DNA of 64,000 bases from the NCBI GenBank assembly GCA_013397935.1, contig VZRN01000634.1, positions 4,190,060 to 4,254,059 of the forward strand, given 5' to 3'. The stretch comes from Dasyornis broadbenti. Lineage: Eukaryota; Chordata; Aves; Passeriformes; Dasyornithidae. Shown here piece by piece: positions 36,082 through 48,158 of the stretch (position 1 is its first letter; every line of letters starts with the position of its first letter). Made by a program: the position numbers and the translations under genes. The notes beneath the pieces were generated by a model, which was not told the origin of the DNA, searched no databases, and saw only the letters and a list, made by a program, of their open reading frames with translations.

Positions 36082-38739
36082 GCATGTCACACTCTTTACT
36101 TCTAGATGCCCATGAACAAATAAAAGGAATTAAATCAAAGGCACGAGATGCCAAAGTCATTTTAATAAGAGTTCACTGAAAGCCTGAAGGTGACAAACTT
36201 CAGGAAGTGTTAGGGAATATGTGCAAGCACAAGGAAACTTGTGAGTTCAATAAAGAAATTTCAGCAATGTGCCCTCCGAGGAATCTGTAGCAGCTTCCCC
36301 AAAGATTTATGCAATGCCGTGTTTCCAGCAGGGCCGTGCCATGCACGGTGCCGCACGACAGCCGCTGAGAGGGAAGAATATTTCTGCTTGTGACCAAAGT
36401 GTGCAGAGTGCTGGGGTCACAGTCAGCCCCCAGAGCAGAATTTTTCAGCGTGGCCATGGCACGCTGTGCTGTGCTGGCACTGCAGCTGGCTCCAGCTGGG
36501 CATGGAGCAAGAGAAAATCCCATCCTGCGGTTCTGCTGGTGTTGGATTGCACGGAAAGAGAGAGGTTTGGCACGTGTAGCTGTCAGCTCACCACACGGGG
36601 AACTTGCATGCCCTGGTGCACATTGGATGAAGGTTAATATCCAAACTCTGCGCTGAATAGCAAAGTTTAAGTCTGGTGGAAAATCTTAGGGTTGATTGTT
36701 TGGTGAGGCTGGTGTGGGTGCACTAAGGCTGGAGGGCTGCTCTGGGGTGGGGCTGAGGGTCAGTGCCTGCCACAGCAGAGGCAGCCGTCCCTCTGTGCCC
36801 CCTGACAGAGGCAATCCCTGAAATCACCCACAAACATTTAGGGCAAACCAGCTGGAAATGAGAAATCGAACTCTGTTTCCAAAGGAGTTTGTCTATTACG
36901 AGGCATTCACCATAACATGTGCCTTATATTTTAAAAGGCTTGTTTGGTAAGCAAAATCATTAGGGCCACTCAAGGGATTCTGAGCATAGCTGATGTGTAA
37001 TAGCAGGGTTATACTCAGCCCCAAGTGCTTTTATCTGCTCCAGACCCAGCTCTGACTAAATGAAAGCCTTCCCTTTCCTACTCTGCCTTCCATTTGAAAA
37101 ACAAAAAATATATTTAATAAAAATAAAAAAAAAAAAGGCTGTATAACCTCTTATATCTAACCAAGGCTTTCAACAGATCAAATGTATTTCCCAAAATAAA
37201 GATAAAACAGCACGTTAGTTTGTGAAGCCTTGAATCATTCTGTATTTCAACCACTTAATGTACTTCAAACACACATACACAATCAGGACAAGAAAGCTGG
37301 CTCAGAAATTATAAGCAAATTGCAGCTCTTCGAGACATCCTATGAATTTTTTTCCCCAGCTGCATTTAAATAATAAGAGCTCTTCCTTGTTTTGGACATC
37401 CTTGTTTTCATGTCTGTTTTGAAACCATTTATGCTAAATAAGGGATTGAATAGACAGATAATTAGCAGATTGCAAAGCCGTGTCTGAACTTCCCTAGCAC
37501 TCCTTAGCTGCAGAAGACTCTTTGCAAATTTCTTTTCTGCATGAAACCAGTTCACCAAGCTGGGCATGTGCCATCTAGTGCTACACACAGGAATTAGAAC
37601 TTAAACTTTGATGTGCATTTATGGTAGCCACTGAGTGACTACTTCCAAAATAAAATATTTTGGCCATTAACACACATTTACAATTTTAAACTTAAAATTT
37701 TGAGTTGTGAAACGAAATTTCTGTTACTTTTTCCTTAATGAGCTGTGCAAAGACTTTTCAGTCAAATGTAATTTTCAGTCATTTATGATCTTTCTGTAAT
37801 GTAAGGGTCATGGAAATTTCTTAAATTCTCAGGGGTCATTGTCTGTACTTTCACAAAATTTTGCCTGTTGCACTTAAGGGGCTACTTTCATTCCTTTGAA
37901 GATAGTTCGAATTTTATGACAGCGACAATTTTAAAAGCAATAAAAGGAGAAGTAATTTATAGAAAAGAGTAGGTTTTGACTGATGAAAACTCCTTAAATT
38001 CATTGAACCCCGATCATAAATCTGTGCTTCTGCTCTCAGACAACGTTTGAAGGCAGATTTTGGTGGTTTCGGTGTCGGGCGGTCTGGGTGAACACGCTCC
38101 GTGGTGCCAGAAATGGACATTACACATCTGAGGAGGAAGGTGAGCTTGCTCTGTACCTTTTACTCCTGTGGCTTTTGGATCTCCTGGGTCCTTCTCTGCT
38201 GTCCTGCAAAATTACTGTTGTTGTAATTAAGTTTGCTCTCAGTAATCCCTAAGGCTGTTGCAGCACTAAGAAAAACCTTTTCACATTGAGTTTCTCTCCA
38301 CTGCCCATGACCAGCAACTCCTGCAACAACTCCTCACAATGAGGAGATTTGTCCTTGAGGAAACTTCCCGGTGCCAATTAAAGCTGGATCAGTCCATGGC
38401 TTTCCTTGGGCATGAGGCTGCAAACCTGGAGTAACAGAACCTGTGCTCAGGACAGATCACTTTAACTTCGCAGTACAGTACCTTGGCATTGATAAGTTAC
38501 TTTTTATTTTTATTTTACAAAATCTGAGCGTGTATACATGAAATATATACTTGGGTAGGACTCTGCCGCTTGGAGAGTTTCTAAAGCCTTGTAGTATAAA
38601 AGTAATTTACATGGAAAGCCATACAGTCTTTTTCTTCTGTACACTGTGAAATATTTAACTATCCAACTGTGAATTCAGTGTGAGAGGTGTGAAAGAAGAG
38701 AGAATCATTACTTACTGCAGGAGGGTTTTATTAGGCAGG

Positions 38740-38960
38740 CTGCAGTTCTGCTGCTGGACAAAGTGCAGCAGATCCCTATTAACTATTTAACAGCTATCCA
38801 CAACAGCAGACACCTTATAAATTAATAGACAGCCTCAAAACACAAAGTGGCTGTGGAGGAGAAGCTCAGAAAAGGGTATAGATGAACATCCAATTTAGTG
38901 GCTACAATCTAATATTGGATATCACGGTCCTGGCTTTTCATGAGCAGCAGAGAAACACGT
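38740..38960. promoter_or_regulatory. Candidate conserved noncoding element
   Basis: Complex, repeat-free sequence with closely packed words such as CTATTAACTATTTAACAGC, AACCTTATAAATTAATAG-like and ATCTAATATTGGATATC strings. It resembles vertebrate enhancer sequence by composition. No measurement of conservation was possible, and no coding frame of note crosses it. Confidence 0.15.
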
Positions 38961-39164
38961 TTATGTGGGAAATGCTGGCGATGATGCACTTCCAAGGTCC
39001 GTTTAGCAGCTCATTTTACTAAATGATGAGTTTCTATTATAAACCTCAGACATAAATTATTCAAATGAAGGATCCGTCGCCATTCTGCAGGGAGAGATGC
39101 TGCTGCAGAGTGAATGGATGGAGCTGGGGTGACCTGATTGAAAACACCTGTGCTGCACCTGGCA

Positions 39165-39350
39165 GTGCTAAAGAAGAGATGACAGCCAGTAATTCCTGCC
39201 CGTTATTTAAGGTTAAAAGTAGGGACATTAAATTGTCAATAATTAATTACGGCTTTATTGAGGAGTTAATTATTACAGCCTTTCTGGGTGCAGGAGGCTG
39301 CATGAATCTTCCATAGCGAGGTTTAGTAATTGAGATGCAGTTTAGCATTG
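39165..39350. promoter_or_regulatory. Candidate homeodomain-rich enhancer
   Basis: Within about 190 bases there are at least six TAAT or ATTA cores, among them CAATAATTAATTAC near 39236 and GTTAATTATTACAG near 39264, set in non-repetitive DNA that includes a CTGCATGAAT word. Such clusters are known from homeobox-regulated developmental enhancers. This is inference from motif density, and the neighbouring 38740-38960 block suggests a shared regulatory domain. Confidence 0.22.
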
Positions 39351-42300
39351 CCGTCCTGGCACAAAGCAGAGGGGAAGAAACTGCTTTATAAACAGATATG
39401 CTGATACCTTCCTGCATTAAAATAAATATCCTGCTTAGTTCCAGTGACTACTTCCTCGGGGAAAAGGACAGGAGTACTTTCATCAGGAAAAGTTGAAGTA
39501 GAGCAAAATACATTTCTGTCAGCGCTAGCTGGGGTGGTTCTCAGTGTAGGAAAAAGATTAAAATAACATGAATATTTGGAAAAAACTGAGGAAATACTGC
39601 AACTTGGTCACTTTATATGGATGGCATCTCCAAAACACAGCTGATCCCTTGGGAGACAAGGACTGCCTGAGGGGAAAGTGGACCCAAGGAAGTGCGTATT
39701 CGTAGAATTATTCTTTTACAATCCAAAGGCTCAAGCCCTTCTGCAAGGATGCTGCAGCTTTATAATGTCATGGTTAAAAATATTAAAACAAATTGGTGGT
39801 TGTAGATCTCGCATTTGGACTAGAAAATGGTGCAAAGATGCCACTGGGGGTGTGGCTTGCTGGAAGATGTGCTGGCTTGCACCATTACCTGAGTTTCAAA
39901 TATCACAATAATTAAAATCTTCTGTAGGCTCTTGAAAAGGGTAAATATGTAAAGGCAAGGAAAATGAACTTGGAAGTTTTTCCTTTGGGGTAGTTTCATG
40001 GATTTTTCATACATTTTGATAAGGCACTTGACTACTTCTGAATTTAGAAGCTGCTCTTAATATTTTGATTTCATGGGAATAATCGTGAGTGGTTAATTTG
40101 AGTTGTAGAGATTGCTGCTTTAGACTCCCACTTGAGCTCACTTATGTCCACAGAAACTTCTAATGACTCCATCATTCTGCCGAGGGTTTTCTTTTCCCCT
40201 TTCCAGCTCAGCTTTCGAGCCAGAATGTTCTTGCTATGACTCTTTCTAAAGTAGAATTTGTTTATGTAAAATTTTAATTTGAGAGAAAATGTGCCCTTTT
40301 TAAGGACATCAGCAATCATCCTGCCTCAGGAGACCGAATGCCTGAGCCCTGAAAAAAGAAGCCATTGGACACAGTTCATCAGCTCTTGGAATTTATTCTG
40401 CAAAACAGAAAAACACTGGAGAATTTGTTCCTTTCTGAATGACAAAAGGAAGCCAAAGTGGACCTTTGTTCATTGCACTAGAATTCCAACAGAAAACTTG
40501 GTGAGTTAAGTTTTGAGAAGCTCTGTTTCAGGAGGAAAGCTAAAGTTCTGTTATAGTGAGTTTTCCTAAGGGAAAATCTGTCCTCTAAACACAGTGAAGC
40601 ACCTGCACTTGCTTGGAGACTAAAGCTGGTTTAGAGGTGCTAGACTAATTTAGCAGGCAAATGTAGCTAATTTTGTTTGTAGTGAAGCATAAAATTAGAT
40701 GAGACCAAGTACAAGCAGGGCTTGTGTCTTCCCTGTATCTTTTTGTCTTGATGCTTCCGACCTCTGAATAAAAGCGCTTGGCTTTAGTAAAACCGAGGAG
40801 TTTTGTGACCACGGGATTCCAGACAGGGAAAAGATCCCCCCTGCATGGCCCAGGGAGGGCTGCACGTTTCAATGGTGAGCTGAAAATACAGATTTTGCTG
40901 ATCTACTCCCGAAAGAAGTCACCAGACATTGGTCATGGTGCAGGTGAGCCGAGAGCTCTGAAATAGCTCTGGGGAACACTGAAAGATGTTTGATGGCAGA
41001 AAGTTTGGATGTGGAGTTTTAGTGAGTGTGTCACTCGCAGGTGGAGGTCGTGCTGTCTAGACAGGAGGAAAATTCCAGCTGTCTGTTCCTCTGCTCCTGA
41101 TTATTTGAGTTTGGCGTTTTAAGCGGACCATCAGATGCCAGAAAGACAGAGATTTTAGTCTGGGCAGATAGATACAGGGCTAAATCAGAGAACTGGATCA
41201 GCAGATCATAATTGTTGAGATTAAAGTTGAAATGATATTTATGAAGAAGATCATTGGAGACAAGATTTAGAGCAAAGGAACCAGGGAGCTGAGCCTGGAG
41301 CCAGCACAGCCCCAACGAGTGCAGTCATTCTGAGGGCCCTGAGGGTTCAATTAACCTTGACAGCCTGGAGTCTCTTAAAAGGAGCAGAGCTTACGAATGA
41401 AATGCAATGAAAAATTACTACTTTTAAACTATTGGCAGTTTAAAACCTTGTCTCGACAGCAAAACCTGCTCGACAGACACCTCTAAAATGCTGTGCACTA
41501 AATGTGCTGTAAATTTATTCTTGTGGCAGGTTTATTTCTTCATTAAATATTAATGTTAGATGGGGTTTAGCATATGCATGACGTTGCTGTAAATCGAGTT
41601 AGAAATTTATCAGGTTAAGTCATGTTTGAGTCTAAAGGTCTCATTCTTGAATGTTCAGTCATGCAGCAAAAAGGGGACCTACAAATAACAGTCCTCAAAG
41701 ACAAATGTAATAAATTTGAAGAGGTTGCTCTATTTTTCAGTCAAATCATGTAGGTATCTGTTTGGAGATTTTTTTTTTTTATTTTATTTTTTAATATATG
41801 GATTTATTTTACCTTCTTCCCCGTTCCTATATGTTGTGCCTGATCAGGTACAATTTTCTCACCATTTTCTGTGATAAGAGGTGGCTTCTGGAAATCCTTA
41901 CAGCTGTGCAATTCAGTATACAGAAAGAGAATCTATTTTTTCAGTACCGACTCCCTTCTGGTAGGTGGTAAGGAAGGAGCTCTTAGCAAGTTGTTCTCAA
42001 ACAAGTGTTTGCTTTCATGTTAAATGGAGGATTTTGCAGCAGCTTGACAAATGAACTCTTTGCTTGCTCTGACATGTCCAGAGAATTACCAAATAGTGAC
42101 CAGATAAATGGTTCTCTGCCACTGGGCAGAGGTTTCCTTGCCATTGGATCTATTTCTGTGCCATGCAGCTGCCGTCAAATCAACAGCCTGTGCTGCCAAT
42201 ATTTGATGGTTAGAGTGAGAAATGGATCAGCTCCTGGCATAAGAAATGGGAGAAATATCACAGGGCCAGTTCTCGGATGGAGATCTCACTTAACCTTTGG

Positions 42301-42786
42301 GAAATGTGGAACTCTCTAACGACCAACGGACATGGATGCTTGCCTGTAACGAGTGGCACGGCCCCATGAGCTACAGCACAATTTATGTGTTTATTTGGGA
42401 GGGGAGGGGACGTTCCCAAATCCATGCATTTGCTGCTTGACCAGCCCTAGCTGACATTCTACGGAATAAACTTTGCAGCTGGGAAATGCCCTGCGGGATG
42501 TTTGCAGAAGGAAAGGATTTGTAACATCCTCGAGAAATCCCATCGGTGTCTCTGATAATGTTCTGGAACAGCTTCAGTGGCGATCTTAAGATCCATGTGG
42601 ATCTTATTAGAGTCCTCTTGCTTGCTGTGGGACACCCTGGGACCCGAAGTGAGTTGTGAAAGATCATTAGCTAAACTCAATGTGATTAATTAAACCTGAT
42701 TTCTAGCTTTGTGTCCTAATATATCTTTTTAATTAAAAGGGGGAAAAAAAAAGCTTATTTGAATTCTCATAATTTTTTAATGAAAC

Positions 42787-42803
42787 NNNNNNNNNNNNNN
42801 NNN
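42787..42803. other. Assembly gap of 17 N
   Basis: Seventeen undetermined bases. The length is presumably an estimate or a small scaffolding gap. The flanks are A/T-rich, with GGGGGAAAAAAAAAG-type sequence about 45 bases before, which may explain the failure to close it. Confidence 0.99.
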
Positions 42804-44639
42804 ATCTGGACAAAAGACAACTAGAATAGAATAAGGCATTTGTGTTTATTAATTTTGTTTTACATTTGCTTTAACAGAAGAATTTCTACCTCTTATTTTC
42901 ATTGGATATGTGGGTCATTAATGATCAAATATCACTACATTTTGCCAGCAGAAAAATTATACCAGGGTTAGGTTTTTACCAAGGTAATTTCTACCTGCCT
43001 AGGATTTAGAAAATCAGTAATGTTAAGGATGAACTAAGGCAACAGGAGGAAATGGCTGTAGAGATAAAAGGTTTTGCTCAGAATTACTATTTGTTGAAAG
43101 CTGTACACTTTGATTGCCTTAATTAAAGCCGTTAGAATACGATATTTGCAGCTAACCTGACCAGTAGCTCGCATTCAACCGCCACACAAAGTATTCCTGT
43201 TATTTTCTAATCTCCCTGACCCAGCCTCTTCTTCCCTGCTAGATCCCCGCAGGCTCAGAGCCCTGTGCCAAAGGAGGAGGAATGGGGGAATTATTCTTGT
43301 GATGTTCACTGCAGTGATTCCTTTCCTGGAACCTCCAAGCTCATTTTCTGATGAGTATCTTGATCTGTTTGCAGCTGCACGAGGCTGGAAAGCTGAATGT
43401 GTGCCTTGCCTTGGCTGTGCCGGGGTTTTTGTTCATGAGGTGCCACAGAGCATTCACCAGCCCACAGCGTTCAAGGCAAAAGGGCCAAATGTTGGAGGGA
43501 CGTTGGACAATTTGAATGCATGGCTCCCGCTCTGGATGTGCAGTTACCCCCATAAAAAGGGAATTCCACCCAAACACACCCTGAATCTGCAGGTAGGGAG
43601 TGCAAGAGGAGCACCAATTACAGCCCCTGGTTCCCAGAGTTCCTGGTGTAGATGGCACAGAGGATACTCTTTCCACAGTTTAATAAAGCTTTGGGTCATG
43701 TTTAGTCTAAATTGTTAAATTCGTATTATTTAGCAACTATAAAATTCACCGTTTGTCATGGAGCCCGAGTATTTCCAACTTTTAATTCTTATATCCAGGA
43801 TAAAGAACTCACTGCAAATCTCGATGTGTTACGCCAGTAAGAGCAGAATGGCCCCAGGGTTCCGCCTCTGACAGTGACCAGGGAGATTATGGAGACAAAT
43901 TCATCATACGGTGCATCCCACACTACATTCACAGCCTAAAGGTCTGGGAATTTCCTAAACCAAGTGGGAATTTTTTGTGTGTGTGAACCCCAGGGGTTTT
44001 GTGTGATCTCCCCAGGCACTGTTCATCTCCTTGGTATTCAGATGTCTTAGCTCCTGTGTGAATCAATCATGATAAATAACAGGTTCTGCTTTTGATGCTG
44101 GAAGATTTTCAGCCCTCAATTATTGAAAATCTTAATACACTATTGTCTGAAAAATGTCGCATTTCTCTTCCTTTTGTTATATAAAGCCAAGAAATGCTTA
44201 TTTGATTCTTGAGAAGATTAGTAGAGCGGACAAAATCACAGATAACAACAATTTTCCCAGACAGAAAGCGGAGAGGAGGTACTTGGATGATTATTTTTTT
44301 TTGTAAAATGCTTTAAAAAGAGGCAGCAGGACCATGAGAAGAATGAACTAATCACTGTTTTCATAAGCTCTGCTATCATTACACTCTGCATGTAGCGTGG
44401 GAGTTGTGCAGTGTAAGGGTCCAGGTGCCACCTGCATTCGTGCCTCGTGTCTGTGTGCATCGCTCACTGCACACCTTCATTCTCACAAGTGGCCAGAGAT
44501 CAATGGATATTGGAGCAACGTGACAGGCCAGAGATGTCAAACTGGAAGAAAAGGAAGTTAGAAACAAATTATTGCTAATAAAAAGGATCTTTCAGGCACT
44601 TAACGTTTTGATACTCTCCTTATAATGAGCATTTCAATT

Positions 44640-44840
44640 CTGTGAAGCAATCGTTTTCCCTCTCATGTGAATGACAAGTGCTAACAATGAAAAATAAACA
44701 TAATGATGATCTAATCTGTGCATCTGAGGAGGTCTTGCATGCATTATTTGCCCCTAATGCCTATTGAGAAGATGCACATTATCAGGATATGGTGTCAATC
44801 ATGCTTCTCCATTCACTCTGAACTGTTAGCATTAAATTGG
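44640..44840. promoter_or_regulatory. Candidate conserved noncoding element
   Basis: Repeat-free sequence rich in ATG/CAT-spaced words, such as AATAAACATAATGATGATC, CTTGCATGCATTATTTGC and GGTGTCAATCATGC. The last two resemble octamer/POU-type and PBX/MEIS-type (TGTCAATCA) sites. The assignment is compositional and weak. Confidence 0.18.
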
Positions 44841-45050
44841 CCCCAGGGAGGAGGTGGGTGAGTGGGACACAAACCAAATCCATGGTCCTGTCTGGGATGG
44901 GAGCAAAGACAAAGATTTGTCTGTGGGAATTCCTCCAAACAGACCCAACATCTGAAAACCTCTCTGAATTCTCATGAGTGCTTTCCTTACAGCACGACTG
45001 ACGAGAAGGGACATTTGGTGTCTCTCTGATGAGCTGATATTGAAGTCACA

Positions 45051-45117
45051 GCATTTATGGTTTGTACTTCCTCTGATTCCAGAGATGGCACTTATGGTCT
45101 GTGCACCCTCTGATTTC
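45051..45117. repeat. Imperfect 30-bp tandem duplication
   Basis: Two 30-base copies at 45051-45080 and 45088-45117 match at 24 positions, with the second copy offset by 37 bases. Both contain TTATGGT and CCTCTGATT. It looks like an old local duplication. Confidence 0.7.
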
Positions 45118-48100
45118 GGTGGCTTCCTGCTTCTGGTGCCCGTGCCAAGACGGGAAACTGGGCATAGTCCTACAAAGGAAACTCGTATAAATGTGTCTCT
45201 GCTTTTGCCCATTTAAGTAGGAGTTTGAACCCATCGCAGGGAATCTGGGCCAGACACTGTGAGTCCATAAACCATTGTTTAAATTTGGATCAACAGAGCA
45301 CACTTGATTTTCCTCTGTTTTACATTTACAATAAATGACTGATAGGAAGACTTGATATTTGTGCTAAATTCTTGGTAGCATAAGAAGGAATGTCCTGACA
45401 GTCAGCATGTCTTGGAGGGAGAGGAAATCCAGGGCCTGCTATTGTGTTCTGTACCAGCGATTTGCCATCCATTTGAGGTGTGACTCCTTGATTTATCTCT
45501 GTCTATTGCTGTGGTGCCGTCTCATTTTTTTGCCTCTTGCCTATCAAGCCCAGCCTTTCGGCAGAAGGGTTTGTATTGCTGCGTGGCTGTTGGAAGGGAG
45601 CAGGTGGCAAATGGAGCTCTGAGCTCAGCCACACTCACTGTTACTGTACAGCCAAAGCCACTGAAAGAACAGGAAGGCCCTGTGTGGGTGTTAGAGAACA
45701 GTATTTGCTATTATCCTTCTCTTTCTTTCCTCGCTCTGTTCCTCCTAACGGTGGCACAGTGAACGAGTGTTTTCCTATGGAGTTTTCCTCCTCATGGCTC
45801 TCTTTGCCCTCCCTGTGGAGTCAGTTCGCTTTCAGAACATCCTTGGCACCTTTCAGGGTCTGTGTGAGCAGCGTGGCTTCATCTGAAGCTTCATCTATAC
45901 TTGGAACCAGTTCATTGTATGAAACAGTCATGATAGCAAGCCGTTCAGGGGAAATTGCTTTTCCAAAGGTGGAGAAGTTAATTAAGTGTGTAACAGGAGG
46001 AAGCTAAACCTTACTAATTAGCAAGAAGGGTAACGATTATGGGAGAGAACAGATGACACTTGGCTGAAGATGAACTCAAGAAATTGCTTTAGCCAAAAGC
46101 AAGTTAGAAGAGTGAATAGAAGATGAGCTTTAAGAAAGCAAAGACTGTGTCACTGTGTCCTGATAAATTATAGCTCATTCACAGTGTGTCTGCCAGGGAT
46201 TAATCAATAATTTGTCGGGATGATCCCTCACTGGAGGCACATACCCTCCTTTGTGTTACAGAGGATTTCCCTCCATCCTTCAGGGGCCCCGCAGGAGGAT
46301 GTGCTGGATAAAAGGGTGGCAGCTCTTACAAACTGCAGGAGTGTTTCTGGGGAGTGTGGTGAGGAAGCCGCAGCAGCACTGCTCTGCTCTCCGTTTTTGG
46401 GCCGCTCCTCCTGGGTGTGGTGCGTTACTCTCACCCTTTTTATTCCCATCGGTGAGGAAGACTCTTTGGAACGTCGTGTTTGCGTTTGGTCCACGGTAAA
46501 TGTTTTTCTTGTGCTGTGTGTTGAGAACCAGCCATCACTCGCACCTTGCTTTTCTTGTTCTAGTCAGTATTTTTTGCATATTGTAGCGGTAATGCAAATA
46601 TTGGACAGGAAAATACTTCATTCATTTGCCAGCTTCCCAGTGAAGTGATGTGCTCTACCTACAGCAAAATCAAAGATAATCCAAGATTCCTAATGTGTTT
46701 CAATAACAACTCTTTTATAAAGATAATAACAATATGCTTATTTTACTTAAATAAAATAAACACTTCTGCATTTTCTTTCTGTCCTTTGCCCAAAAGAGCT
46801 CCATTGCAAAGCTCTGTCTCAAAGTCTGGATCCACACTTCATTCCAGTGCCTATTTGTATAACCAGATGAGACAATTAGAATGTTGACCTGGATTGTTAT
46901 AATGATAAATCAAATTCAAACTGCTCACAAATACTATTTTATTCTGTCAGTGTGGAGCACTGGGGCTGTGCTACAAGAAACTTGATATTTTTAGCCATGT
47001 GACTTAAGCCTTCTTTAAGGCCAGTGCTCAAAATCCAGTGTACTGTAGGCAAATACCATCGCATGTTTATGACCTTTTCTGGTTTCATTCTGTAGCCAAG
47101 GACAAATAAGTGCAGTTCGCCTTTGGTTTCAATATGTTTTTTTCCCTTTGAAGTGAAAAGGTCTGGCCTTTCATCAGTCTGGTTACTGGTACCTGCACAC
47201 TGCAACCTGTTCTTTGGTCTTTTATTTGGAATTAATTGATTGTCAGTGTTGTGGAATGAATCAAAATAGAAGGGAGAAAAGTTTGTTTTCTTTGCTCAAT
47301 GTTTAGTTTGTGGTGAGAGACAGTAACTTTGCAGCATGGAAAAAGCTGATAAAGTGTTCCAAGCTATTAAATTGCAATCCCCTTTGTTCAGCAGGTGTTG
47401 TAGCAAGTGCTCCTTTAAGGGATTGTCTAGTCTGAATTTATCAAATTCTTGATCTCTTCTAGATAAATAATTTTTAAGAGAGTTATTAATAAATGCTGGA
47501 GATGGCTCAGCCCTGCAAAGGAGGAAGAACACCCTTAGAGTCCTCAGCATTGCAGTGCTGGGAGGCAATTGCCTCACTGAGGTGAAAAAACTTTTAGGGT
47601 AAAGTGTATAATTTAAATCTAAACCAGTTTTTTTTTTTTTATTAGAAGAATTCCTAATGGAAGGTGTTTAAAAAAAAAAAATGGAAAAAGTAATCAGAGT
47701 ATATTAATCATTTAAACTTCCTTGGAGTCTGGGGCACTATAACTTTAATTAGTGGTGACAAATAATATAAAAAGTCCTCTGATGGGTAGACATGAAGGGC
47801 GCGGAAATATCTGCATTCTGCCAAACATTAGATATTGTCTGTGTGATGCTCCCTGTGCCAAAGCAAGGACCTTAGCATGGCATATTTTGTGCCAACCAAT
47901 ATGTTTTTATAATAAATGACAGCTGAAAGAGGTTTTTAAGCAGAGAAGGCTCTCTCTGTTTTTATCATTCACTGAGCGTTTGTAAGAATTTGTATTTGCT
48001 CACGTTACTGGTGTGGGCTGCTATTTATTTATTTCCTGTAGTGCCTGGGAGTTTTCTTCCTGCCTGGAGCAGGTATGTTTGCGTTAGATGGGTTCGAAAT

Positions 48101-48130
48101 GGCGCTTGCACACAGAGACAAGGATTAGGG

Positions 48131-48158
48131 GCTGTGTGTGTGTGTGGGTGTGGGTGCG
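48131..48158. repeat. GT-rich microsatellite
   Basis: About seven GT units followed by GGGTGT-type variants. It is short, so likely only weakly polymorphic. Confidence 0.85.

Larger units (their letters stand above)
30383..42786. other. Gene-free unique DNA
   Basis: About 12 kb lacking any supportable gene. An ATTTT repeat lies near 35193-35215, a long T-rich block at about 36000-36081 and an A-rich block near 37125-37137. The zone 35220-35590 is relatively GC- and CpG-rich with open frames on both strands. The minus-strand frame at 34614-35171 (185 codons) sits in moderately GC-rich DNA and has no recognisable domain. Two enhancer-like stretches are listed separately. Confidence 0.55.

Noticed and set aside
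43299..43718. 139-codon plus-strand frame ending near an AATAAA
   Set aside because: A frame is also open on the opposite strand, no protein family is recognised and single AATAAA hexamers are frequent by chance.
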